Shown here in pieces: positions 19,201-26,533 of a DNA stretch of 64,000 nucleotides. A model generated the notes under the pieces. It was not told where the DNA came from and did not search any database. It saw only the letters and a list, made by a program, of their open reading frames with translations. The position numbers were made by a program, and so were the translations under genes. Source of the stretch: Saccharophagus sp. K07 (GTDB lineage: Bacteria; Pseudomonadota; Gammaproteobacteria; Pseudomonadales; Cellvibrionaceae); the NCBI RefSeq assembly GCF_014336955.1, contig NZ_QRAI01000001.1, positions 124,001-188,000 on the forward strand, in the 5' to 3' direction. How positions within the stretch are numbered: position 1 is the stretch's first letter; each line of letters opens with the position of its first letter.

Positions 19201-19210
19201 GGGCCTCTTC
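19189..19210 (+). terminator. Hairpin with the osmC stop codon in its loop
   Basis: GAAGAGGCC-TGAG-GGCCTCTTC is a perfect 9-bp stem whose 4-nt loop contains the osmC TGA. No T-run follows, so it may be a weak terminator or an mRNA 3'-end stabiliser between convergent genes. Confidence 0.5.
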
Positions 19211-19225
19211 ACGTATTAGGCTGGA

Positions 19226-19879
19226 CTAGATTCGATAGCTGGTGGATGTCATCAGCTTGGAAGTCAGACGCATAAGACGTTTGACCGGTTGTGGAAATTT
19301 GTAACCGCCAGCCCGCAAAGCGTTATTGCCGTGCTCCTCTTCCTCCTTGAGCATGGTTTGCAGAATTGCTCGCGACTTTTCATCCTGCGGCGGCAAGCGC
19401 TTCAGATGATCCTTTAAATGTTCGCCAACCTGTTCCTCTGTTGCCGCGACAAAACCTAAACTGATCTTATCGCTGATCAATCCTGCGGTAGCGCCTATGC
19501 CGAATGACAGGCCGTACCACAATGGATTCAATTTGCTGGGATGGCTTTGCAGTTGCGCCAGTCGTTCTTCGCACCAGGCCAGATGATCGATCTCTTCATC
19601 GGCGGCTCTTTCCATTTTTTTGCGGATGTGGGACAGCTTGGCTGTCGCCGCCTGCCCTTGGTAAAGGCCCTGGGCGCAGACTTCACCCGTGTGATTGACA
19701 CGCATCAGGCCAGCGGCGTGGCGTGCTTCCTGGGCGGAAAGTTCGGCGTCATCTATTTCGGCGGCCGGTGACGGTCGATATCCCGGAACTGCGCCGGGGC
19801 TGAGCGTTTGCAATGCCCGGTCGAATTGGCAGATCAGTCGATCCAAGGGTGACAGCTTGTCTTGAGAAGTTTGGGGCAT
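19226..19879 (-). CDS. coq7: 2-polyprenyl-3-methyl-6-methoxybenzoquinone hydroxylase
   Basis: A 217-residue di-iron hydroxylase of ubiquinone synthesis, membrane-associated. Iron ligands are visible: E66 (HTGEVCAQ), the E96-x2-H99 motif (EEIDHLAW), E148 (ATEEQVGEH) and the second carboxylate/His motif near E180-H183 (EEEHGNNAL). Full length. Convergent with osmC, as in pseudomonads, where coq7 also lies near vfr. Confidence 0.95.
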   Translation of the reverse strand: MPQTSQDKLSPLDRLICQFDRALQTLSPGAVPGYRPSPAAEIDDAELSAQEARHAAGLMRVNHTGEVCAQGLYQGQAATAKLSHIRKKMERAADEEIDHLAWCEERLAQLQSHPSKLNPLWYGLSFGIGATAGLISDKISLGFVAATEEQVGEHLKDHLKRLPPQDEKSRAILQTMLKEEEEHGNNALRAGGYKFPQPVKRLMRLTSKLMTSTSYRI

Positions 19880-20002
19880 AATGATTCGCCTGCTTTATGA
19901 CTGTGTTGCGGCTTAGGCCGTAATATGCCGGTCAGGGTTCAGATAATGGATGAATTGGCAGATTCTAGCCAATTCAATTTCGCGCAGTGAACGGGAGACA
20001 AC

Positions 20003-21484
20003 ATGAATTACAACGATCTGAGCATCTTGCTCCACTCCAATATCGCTTTGATTGTGGTGGAGACCTTCGATGAGACCCGCGCGCTGACACTGCTGCAGAA
20101 ATACTTCCGCGACGAAGGTATCGCCAGTTGGCGCTGGTCGGTTACCGACGGCTTGCAACCGCTGGGATTCGGTTTGCGCTCCGAGGATGAGAACAATCAG
20201 TCCAAGCCTGAAGACGTACTCAAACACATCAAAAAATGCCAGAAGGCGAGCGCTTTTGTTCTGTGTGATCTGCATCCTTATCTGGATGAGCCGAAAATGG
20301 TGCGCTTGTTAAAGGATATTGCGCTCAACCAGATGGCCGCACGTCATAAAGTGGTTCTAGTCAGCCACCGGCTGAAGCTGCCACCGGAAGTCGCGCGTTA
20401 CAGCGCAGTCTTGCAGATGAGTTTGCCGACCGAGGAAGAAATTCTGGCGATTATTCGCGAAGAGGCCAAATTCTGGTCCGATCGCAATGGCGGCGAGCGC
20501 ATCAAGACCGATGCCGCGACTCTGCAGAAACTGGTCAACAATCTCAAAGGCCTGCCGCATCAGGATGTTCGTCGGCTCGCGCGCGGTGCCATAGTCGATG
20601 ACGGCGCGATCAGCGAGAGCGACCTGCCTGAGGTCACTCGCGCAAAATTTGCCTTGATGGATATGGAGGGCGTGCTGCATTTCGAATACAACACGGCGTA
20701 CTTCAAAGATATGGCCGGTCTCAATCGTTTGAAGGAATGGTTGAGCAACCGCAAGAGCGCCATGTTGAATGACAACGGCGGCAAAAAAATCGATGCTCCC
20801 AAAGGTGTGATGTTGTTCGGTGTGCAAGGCGGTGGTAAAAGTCTCGCCGCCAAAGTGATTGCCGGCATGTGGGGCATTCCACTTCTGCGCCTGGATATGG
20901 CCGCGCTCTACAACAAGTATGTCGGTGAAACAGAGCGCAATCTGCGCGAAGCTCTGAAGCTTGCCGATATCATGGAGCCGTGCGTGTTATGGATGGACGA
21001 AATTGAAAAAGGCTTGTCACAAAATGACGGTGAAAATGCCACGTCCAAACGTTTATTAGGCACACTGTTGACCTGGATGGCGGAGCGAAAGTCGCGCGTA
21101 TTTATCGTGGCGACCAGCAACGATATCAGCGTTATGCCGCCGGAATTGCTGCGCAAAGGCCGGTTCGATGAAATCTTTTTTGTCGATCTGCCCGATGTGG
21201 AAACCCGGCGCGTGGTATTTGAAATTCATATGGAAAAACGCGGTTTGATCAGCAGCGGTTTTGATCTGTATGAACTGGCGGTCATGAGTGACGGATTTAC
21301 TGGCGCTGAAATTGAACAGGCAGTCGTGTCGGCGATGTACAGCGCGCAGGCGCGCGATGAAGAACTATCGGTGCAGCATTTGCGCGATGCGATTGCCAAT
21401 ACCAAACCACTGTCCGTCGTTATGGCGGAGAATATCGACATGTTGCGTCAGTGGGCTGCGGAACGTGCGGTTCCGGCGAATTAA
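20003..21484 (+). CDS. AAA+ family ATPase, Ycf46-like
   Basis: A 493-residue protein. Residues 1 to ~200 form an N-terminal domain opening MNYNDLSILLHSNIALIVVE; the rest is an AAA+ module with Walker A GVQGGGKS (about 272-279), Walker B VLWMDEIEK (about 327-335), sensor 1 FIVATSND and an Arg-finger region LLRKGRFDEIFFVDLP. The layout matches the Ycf46/SpoVK-type ATPases of cyanobacteria and gammaproteobacteria. In cyanobacteria the family is linked to CO2 uptake; its role here is unknown. GGGAGA ribosome site. The DUF3094 gene follows 28 nt later. Confidence 0.87.
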   Translation: MNYNDLSILLHSNIALIVVETFDETRALTLLQKYFRDEGIASWRWSVTDGLQPLGFGLRSEDENNQSKPEDVLKHIKKCQKASAFVLCDLHPYLDEPKMVRLLKDIALNQMAARHKVVLVSHRLKLPPEVARYSAVLQMSLPTEEEILAIIREEAKFWSDRNGGERIKTDAATLQKLVNNLKGLPHQDVRRLARGAIVDDGAISESDLPEVTRAKFALMDMEGVLHFEYNTAYFKDMAGLNRLKEWLSNRKSAMLNDNGGKKIDAPKGVMLFGVQGGGKSLAAKVIAGMWGIPLLRLDMAALYNKYVGETERNLREALKLADIMEPCVLWMDEIEKGLSQNDGENATSKRLLGTLLTWMAERKSRVFIVATSNDISVMPPELLRKGRFDEIFFVDLPDVETRRVVFEIHMEKRGLISSGFDLYELAVMSDGFTGAEIEQAVVSAMYSAQARDEELSVQHLRDAIANTKPLSVVMAENIDMLRQWAAERAVPAN

Positions 21485-21512
21485 CCACGAATTTATAAGG
21501 TGATAGTCAATA

Positions 21513-21689
21513 ATGCCAAAACTTTATCCGGAAGATCAGGCGCGAGTGGATCGTGTGTTGAATGAAGGAATTTATAAAGTCGAGCGCAAACCTTTTCGCT
21601 TTTGGTTGCTGTTGGTCATTCTGCTCGGGGTGCTTGGGTTGATTTCTCTGGCGGGTTATCTGGTTGCGCTCTATTTCGACAAATTCTGA
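21513..21689 (+). CDS. DUF3094 family small membrane protein
   Basis: A 58-residue protein: polar N-terminus MPKLYPEDQARVDRVLNEGI, then VERKPFRF and one transmembrane helix (WLLLVILLGVLGLISLAG), ending YFDKF. The sequence fits DUF3094, a short single-pass protein of pseudomonads and relatives with no known function. AAGGTG ribosome site. It is probably co-transcribed with the AAA ATPase, which may be a partner. Confidence 0.85.
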   Translation: MPKLYPEDQARVDRVLNEGIYKVERKPFRFWLLLVILLGVLGLISLAGYLVALYFDKF

Positions 21690-21690
21690 T

Positions 21691-21713
21691 GTCGGCCTAG
21701 CGGCCGACAATTT
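21691..21713. terminator. Hairpin between DUF3094 and the phosphopantetheinyl transferase
   Basis: GTCGGCC-TAGC-GGCCGAC is a 7-bp perfect stem followed by AATTTCTT. It overlaps the stop codon of the convergent transferase gene and probably serves the plus-strand unit. Confidence 0.7.
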
Positions 21714-22473
21714 CTTCACAGTGAATTTCAGAAAACTCCTGTGCTGGAGTTGTTTGAAAAAACTGAATCGATAAAGGCGCAGTTGCCGGTATATTGATGG
21801 CGAGTGAGAGCAGATGTTCTGTGGTTGCCTGCCATGTTCTAAAAGTCCAGTGTTCGGCATTGTCATCATGGCTTTCATCAAAACGCACTTGTATAGGCGT
21901 GCTTTTGGGGGAAAAACTCAGCGCTTGCAATGACAGGCTCATGCCGCATCCGAGCGCTTTTAAGTAAGCTTCTTTTAATGTCCACAACTTAAAAAACCGC
22001 CATAAAACCGCATCCGCGTCTCCGCGAAAAATATAGGCGTTTTCCTCTTCCGTAAAACATCGTTCGGCCAGCCCGCGCACTTGGTCCACGGTTTTTATGC
22101 GCTCTACATCGACTCCTACAAGTGCGCTGTGTGTCACCGCAATGGTGGCGAGTTTTTGGGTGTGGGAAAGATTAAAAAACAGCGGTTTTTCCAGTGGATT
22201 CACAATAGACGGTTTGCCGTGCTGGTTTTTTTCGAAACGCCAATCCGCAGGAGCTACTGATGGTTGGTAAAGCGATAGGGTATGACGGATCAGCGCGCGG
22301 GTGACCAGATGCTGGTGTTTGTCTTTGTCAAAACGATAGCGCTCCCATTTTGTGTGCTCATCCGCCGTCATTAACTGGTGGTAGTGAGCGAGAAGGGAAG
22401 GATCGGTAATCGTTGTTGGATCCACCAGCCAGATATGCACGCTCTGGTCTGGTAGCGAAATAGTCTGGGTCAT
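21697..22473 (-). CDS. 4'-phosphopantetheinyl transferase (Sfp type)
   Basis: A 258-residue enzyme that moves the phosphopantetheine arm of CoA to a carrier-protein serine. Family motifs: GVDVE (120-124, Mg-binding Asp/Glu), FFNLSHT with the His of motif 1, and WTLKEAYLKALG (164-175). The size fits the two-lobed Sfp class, which acts on fatty-acid, polyketide or peptide-synthetase carriers. The target is unknown; no such synthase lies in the window. The start overlaps the EVE stop (ATGA), so the two are coupled. Confidence 0.92.
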   Translation of the reverse strand: MTQTISLPDQSVHIWLVDPTTITDPSLLAHYHQLMTADEHTKWERYRFDKDKHQHLVTRALIRHTLSLYQPSVAPADWRFEKNQHGKPSIVNPLEKPLFFNLSHTQKLATIAVTHSALVGVDVERIKTVDQVRGLAERCFTEEENAYIFRGDADAVLWRFFKLWTLKEAYLKALGCGMSLSLQALSFSPKSTPIQVRFDESHDDNAEHWTFRTWQATTEHLLSLAINIPATAPLSIQFFQTTPAQEFSEIHCEEIVGR

Positions 22474-22937
22474 TTGGCAGCGTGATCGCGCAGCAGAATT
22501 TTGGCTTGTTCGGGGGTGACGGGTTGCACCGAAAGGCGACCTTGTCGCAGCAACACCATATCGTGCAGTGACGGATCTTGTTTGATGTCCTGCAATGCAA
22601 TGACTTTCGCGAAAGTTTTTTCATGCTGGATATCGACGCAAAACCAGCGCGGATTATCGGCTGTCGCTTTGGGATCGTAATAAGTGTTTTCCGGATCGAA
22701 CTGCGCGGGGTCGGGGTAGGAGGCTTTGACCACTTTTGCCAGACCGACTATGCCCGGGACTTTGCACTGGCTGTGATAGACGAACACTTGGTCGCCAACT
22801 TTTATCTCATCGCGCAGCAGATTGCGCGCTTGGTAATTGCGCACGCCGTCCCAGCGAGTGGTTTTGGACGGTGCTTTTTCCAGGTCGTCGATGCTGAAAA
22901 CATGAGGTTCTGATTTGAACAGCCAGTGGCGTGCCAT
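22470..22937 (-). CDS. EVE domain protein (YTH/PUA-like)
   Basis: A 155-residue single-domain protein starting at ATG 22937 (MARHWLFKSEP). Hallmarks: WLFKSEP, the WDGVRNYQARN loop and VGDQVFVYHS. The EVE fold is a PUA-like module that reads modified bases; the cell role of the stand-alone form (ThyN-like) is not settled. It is followed by a phosphopantetheinyl transferase with an overlapping start, and preceded by a small conserved gene 53 nt upstream. Confidence 0.93.
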   Translation of the reverse strand: MARHWLFKSEPHVFSIDDLEKAPSKTTRWDGVRNYQARNLLRDEIKVGDQVFVYHSQCKVPGIVGLAKVVKASYPDPAQFDPENTYYDPKATADNPRWFCVDIQHEKTFAKVIALQDIKQDPSLHDMVLLRQGRLSVQPVTPEQAKILLRDHAAK

Positions 22938-22990
22938 ATCCGTTTCTCTGCTTATCGTGTATTTAATTAATAGCGCGTGTATTGAATTTA

Positions 22991-23302
22991 TCAGTCTTCT
23001 ATCCAAACCCACCGCAGAGGTTCGCCGAAGTCATCAGTGATAAGTTTTTTACGCGGACGCTTCGATTTTTTGACATTCGCGTGAGGATGTTTGCGCGCTT
23101 CCACGGCTTGCACGACATCATCAACCGGAGTGCGCTCTTGGCGCGGAGGGTTGTCACCTATATGGCCAAACAGGGGGCGGTTTTCCAACTGCCCGCTGAC
23201 ACCGCGAGGTACGTTCTTGACCACGCCGCCCGTTTGCAAATATTCCTGCATTTGCCGCTCGAGTTCAGCGCGCAGTTCGGCTTTGGTTGGTACAGGTTTC
23301 AT
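22991..23302 (-). CDS. Small conserved basic protein, possibly SutA-like
   Basis: A 103-residue soluble protein. The N-terminal LRAELERQMQEYLQTGGVVK resembles the segment of Pseudomonas SutA, an RNA-polymerase-binding regulator of slow growth, that pairs a helix with a L/F-x2-GG-x-V motif. The middle holds NRPLFGHIG, and the C-terminus is basic (KKSKRPRKKLI) and ends EPLRWVWIED. The acidic tail of SutA is absent, so the match is to a short motif only. It lies between serB and the EVE gene on the same strand. Confidence 0.6.
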   Translation of the reverse strand: MKPVPTKAELRAELERQMQEYLQTGGVVKNVPRGVSGQLENRPLFGHIGDNPPRQERTPVDDVVQAVEARKHPHANVKKSKRPRKKLITDDFGEPLRWVWIED

Positions 23303-23380
23303 AGTGGACCAGAAATTTGACGCGACCTGTAACCTTAGCTCGGATTACCCGATTGAGGGAAGTGTGATCGATCGGCGGAC

Positions 23381-24601
23381 TTAATTTCCGGCTTGAATGT
23401 CGCGATCACGCAGCCCCATCAAATAAAGAATGGCATCGAGCCCCAGTGTTGAGATGGATTGCTTGGCAGACGCCTTGACCAGCGGTTTGGCGCGGAAGGC
23501 GATGCCGAGCCCGGCGATGCTCAACATGGGCAGGTCGTTGGCTCCGTCGCCCACGGCAATTACCTGCTCCAGGGAAATACCCTCTTTAGCGGCCAGCTCG
23601 CGCAACAGTTCGGCTTTGCGCTGGCCGTCGATCACTTGGCCGACGACCTGGCCGGTGATTTTGCCGTCGACGATTTCCAGTTCGTTGGCAAAGACGTAGT
23701 CGATGCCGAGTTTGCTCTGCACGTAGCGACCAAAATAGCTGAAACCGCCGGACAGAATCGCGGTTTTGTAGCCGAGTTTGCGCAGGGTGCGCATCAGGTT
23801 CTCGGCGCCTTCGGTCAGGGTCAGACGCTCCGCGATCTCATCGAGCACACTGGCATCCAAGCCCTGCAGCAGTGCCATACGGCGGGCGAAACTGGCTTTG
23901 AAATCGAGCTCGCCGCGCATGGCCGCTTCGGTAATGGCAGCGACTTTGTCGCCGACACCGGCCGCTTTGGCGAGCTCGTCTATGACTTCCGCTTCAATCA
24001 GAGTGGAATCCATATCGAAGCACACCAAGCGGCGGGTACGGCGATACATGTTGTCTTCCTGCACCGCTATGTCGATCTCCAGGCGAGTCGACAACTCCAT
24101 AAAGGCGGCGCGCAGTTCGGTGATGTCTTTTGGTGTGCCGCGGGCGGAAAACTCCACGCAGGCTTTGCTTTTGCTATCCACGCTGTCGAGGGGGACGCGG
24201 CCGGAAAGGCGGCTGATGGCGTCGATGTTAAGGCCATGCTCGGCAACGATGGAGGTGAGCGCGGCAATTTGTTCCGCAGTCACTTGGCGGGTGAGCAAAG
24301 TGACGATATGGCGGCCTTTGCCCTGCTGGTTGACCCAGTCCTGATAGCTGGCTTCGGTGATCGGCTGATATTTCACCTGCATGCCGAATTCGTGCATGCG
24401 GAACAGCACTTCCTTAATGATCGGCGCTGGATCTTCGCCGCCGGGAAATTCCACCAACAGGCCTAAGGTGAGGTTCTCGTGAATAACGGCCTGACCTATG
24501 TCGAGGATGTTGGTTTTGTGTCGCGCCAGAATGGAAGTGACCGTCGAGGTCACCGCAGGGCGATCGATACCGGAAATCGTGATTAGAATCAGTTCGCGCA
24601 C
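23381..24601 (-). CDS. serB: Phosphoserine phosphatase
   Basis: A 406-residue enzyme of the last serine-synthesis step. The N-terminal ~180 residues form tandem ACT-type regulatory domains (opening LILITISGIDRPAVTST). The HAD phosphatase domain follows, with nucleophile D196 in DMDST (196-200), ILSGGFSYF, and the Mg-binding GDGANDLPML. Length and order match the long Pseudomonas/Mycobacterium SerB form. The start is GTG with no strong ribosome site. Divergent from the YtjB-like gene, as smp and serB are neighbours in E. coli. Confidence 0.95.
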   Translation of the reverse strand: MRELILITISGIDRPAVTSTVTSILARHKTNILDIGQAVIHENLTLGLLVEFPGGEDPAPIIKEVLFRMHEFGMQVKYQPITEASYQDWVNQQGKGRHIVTLLTRQVTAEQIAALTSIVAEHGLNIDAISRLSGRVPLDSVDSKSKACVEFSARGTPKDITELRAAFMELSTRLEIDIAVQEDNMYRRTRRLVCFDMDSTLIEAEVIDELAKAAGVGDKVAAITEAAMRGELDFKASFARRMALLQGLDASVLDEIAERLTLTEGAENLMRTLRKLGYKTAILSGGFSYFGRYVQSKLGIDYVFANELEIVDGKITGQVVGQVIDGQRKAELLRELAAKEGISLEQVIAVGDGANDLPMLSIAGLGIAFRAKPLVKASAKQSISTLGLDAILYLMGLRDRDIQAGN

Positions 24602-24889
24602 AGCACTAGGTCAGTTCAGGAAAAGGGAGGCGGCATTATACAGAACTCCGCCGGGATTGCTGCCGTGCTGCGTTAACGCTGAAAACACCCAGACGGAGCT
24701 TTACTAATGGGCAAACCCAGCTTTACTAAAACTATGTCAAAAAACCGTCGAGCGCAGGCATTTTGCGATGGCTGCTCGTTGAGATGCTGCCTTCTGTGCC
24801 GAGTCTTCAGGTACACTAGGTGATTTTCCGCGCACGGACTGCGTGTCGGCTTGGCGGTTATTCCCATAACACTTTAAGCGATCATCTTC

Positions 24890-26047
24890 ATGCCCAACCA
24901 AATCTCCTTGCCGCTTGTCCATTGGCGACGCTTGCCGCCCATTTTCTGCTTGAGCATAGGTGCACTTCTCGGCCTGTTGTTGGCCGCCTTCGTTTTAGGT
25001 GAAAGATCCGCGCAGAAAAATCGCGAGCTGCTGGTGGAATTCGGCAATGCCCTGGCGCAGCTGTCGGCCAAAGATGTGGTCAACGCCTCCATCAGTCACG
25101 ATTTGGTGGGTATGCACGTGGTGATGCAGGAAGTGCATTCGCAGCCTCGTGTGGTGATGGCCGCAGTTCATGATCTGGATCAGAACCTGTTGGTCCAGGC
25201 TGGTCAGCCGCGTGTAGGCGTGCGCACCCAATCGTTTTCCGCGCCCATTCCTTTACATGACAGCATTGCCGGTCACGTCACTATTACGCTGATAACGGAA
25301 TTTCCGGGTGAAACGGCCTTGGTTTGGGCCTTGATAGGAACCGCAGTGTTGCTGCTGTTTATGGCGGCGCTCTCGCTCTATGAAACCCGTGGTTACGCCT
25401 GGGAAATGCGCAAATTCACTTTTCCCGAGAAAGAACGTACGGAGGAACCGGAAGATCTGCCCGAGCCTGAGCCCGTAGCTGATAGCGATGACTTCAGTGA
25501 TGCACCCATTGCCACTTCCGAATGGGAAGACGAGCCGCAAGAAGCCGTGTTGCGCCACAGCGACCTGGTGCTCGCGGTAACCAATCGACAGAAGCTGGAG
25601 CAGCAATTAAACGGCGACCGTTTTGCCGAATTGGTCTCCCGCTTTGAAACCACGCTGGAAGAAGTGCTAGCGCTATACGGCGGCGTGCCGGTCGGTGCTC
25701 CGACCAAGGCGGGCATTTATTGCATTCGCTTTACCAGCAGTGAGAGTGCGTCGGAAGCGGCATTTCGTGCGGTGTGTTGTGCGCATTTGATTTACCAGCT
25801 CAACCTGCAACACAAAATTCGCTTTCAGGTAGTCGCAGAGATCTGTCATCCCGAATACGACGTCAAACTTGCCGTTTCCGATACCGGCATAGTGATTCAG
25901 GCGGCCTTGATGGACGAGTTGTTGGATTCGCGCCTGGAAACTCTGCCGCTCGATGAAGAACGCGTTGCTCTGACCGGATTCAAAGCACCTTATAAAGCCT
26001 TGCTGGACCGGCAGCAGGGGCAATTGTTGGTGGTCGAGAATAGTTAA
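24890..26047 (+). CDS. YtjB/AhpA-like membrane protein with a cyclase-like C-terminal domain
   Basis: A 385-residue protein with helix 1 (CLSIGALLGLLLAAFVLG, about 24-41), a periplasmic domain of ~100 residues (KNRELLVEFGNALAQLSAKD...), helix 2 (ALVWALIGTAVLLLFMAAL), an acidic Pro/Glu/Asp linker and a C-terminal cytoplasmic domain. The N-terminal part matches the SMP/YtjB family found next to serB. The C-terminal ~150 residues (DLVLAVTNRQKLEQQL, FVAELV-type helix, GIYCIRF, IRFQVVAEI) resemble a degenerate nucleotide-cyclase fold without metal-binding aspartates. Probable envelope sensor; function unproven. Confidence 0.75.
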   Translation: MPNQISLPLVHWRRLPPIFCLSIGALLGLLLAAFVLGERSAQKNRELLVEFGNALAQLSAKDVVNASISHDLVGMHVVMQEVHSQPRVVMAAVHDLDQNLLVQAGQPRVGVRTQSFSAPIPLHDSIAGHVTITLITEFPGETALVWALIGTAVLLLFMAALSLYETRGYAWEMRKFTFPEKERTEEPEDLPEPEPVADSDDFSDAPIATSEWEDEPQEAVLRHSDLVLAVTNRQKLEQQLNGDRFAELVSRFETTLEEVLALYGGVPVGAPTKAGIYCIRFTSSESASEAAFRAVCCAHLIYQLNLQHKIRFQVVAEICHPEYDVKLAVSDTGIVIQAALMDELLDSRLETLPLDEERVALTGFKAPYKALLDRQQGQLLVVENS

Positions 26048-26523
26048 ATGGCCATGACCTTGTCGCCGAGGCGAATCAGCCCCGGGGACAAGACTTGCGC
26101 GGTAATACCGCCGTGACCGCGCATGGCGTTGTAGCCTCCGGGACCGAGCACCTTTTCCATTTTGGAGCACGGCTCACAGTAGCCGGTACCGCGCAGCTTT
26201 ACGCCGCCGATGGTGAATTCCCGGTTGCGCAGCGCCAGTAAATTAATGCCGCTGACGGCGATATTTCTGCGCAATACTGCAGGATCCAATTCTGTTTTGC
26301 CGGTCAGGCTGGCAATTACCGCCAGATGTTCCCACTGCAGCAAAGTCACTTCCCGTTTGCCTCTGCTGCCGGCGTAGCGATCGCCGACAAGCCCTTGGCC
26401 CAAACGCGCTTCCACCACCTCCGGCGTCAATAGCGGTTCACCGCGCGCCGGGCGCACGCCTATCCATTTCACTTCGCCAATTTGCGGCAATGTGTTCAGC
26501 AGTTGGCCGAGTTCGCCTTGCAT
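26044..26523 (-). CDS. MOSC domain protein
   Basis: A 159-residue MOSC (molybdenum cofactor sulfurase C-terminal) protein. It shows GDRYAGSRGKREVTLLQWE and CEPCSKMEKVLGPGGYNAMR with the conserved Cys, then GHGGITAQVLSPGLIRLGD. Stand-alone MOSC proteins of this kind (YiiM-like) reduce N-hydroxylated bases or carry a Moco sulfur; the substrate here is unknown. GGAGAG ribosome site. The stop overlaps the convergent YtjB-like gene by 4 nt. The helicase gene is 10 nt upstream on the same strand, so the two are probably an operon. Confidence 0.9.
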   Translation of the reverse strand: MQGELGQLLNTLPQIGEVKWIGVRPARGEPLLTPEVVEARLGQGLVGDRYAGSRGKREVTLLQWEHLAVIASLTGKTELDPAVLRRNIAVSGINLLALRNREFTIGGVKLRGTGYCEPCSKMEKVLGPGGYNAMRGHGGITAQVLSPGLIRLGDKVMAI

Positions 26524-26533
26524 AGCTCTCCTG

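Noticed and set aside
23459-24466. 335-residue open frame opposite serB
   Set aside because: Antisense to the conserved phosphoserine phosphatase; composition is a mirror of serB codons with no recognisable fold.
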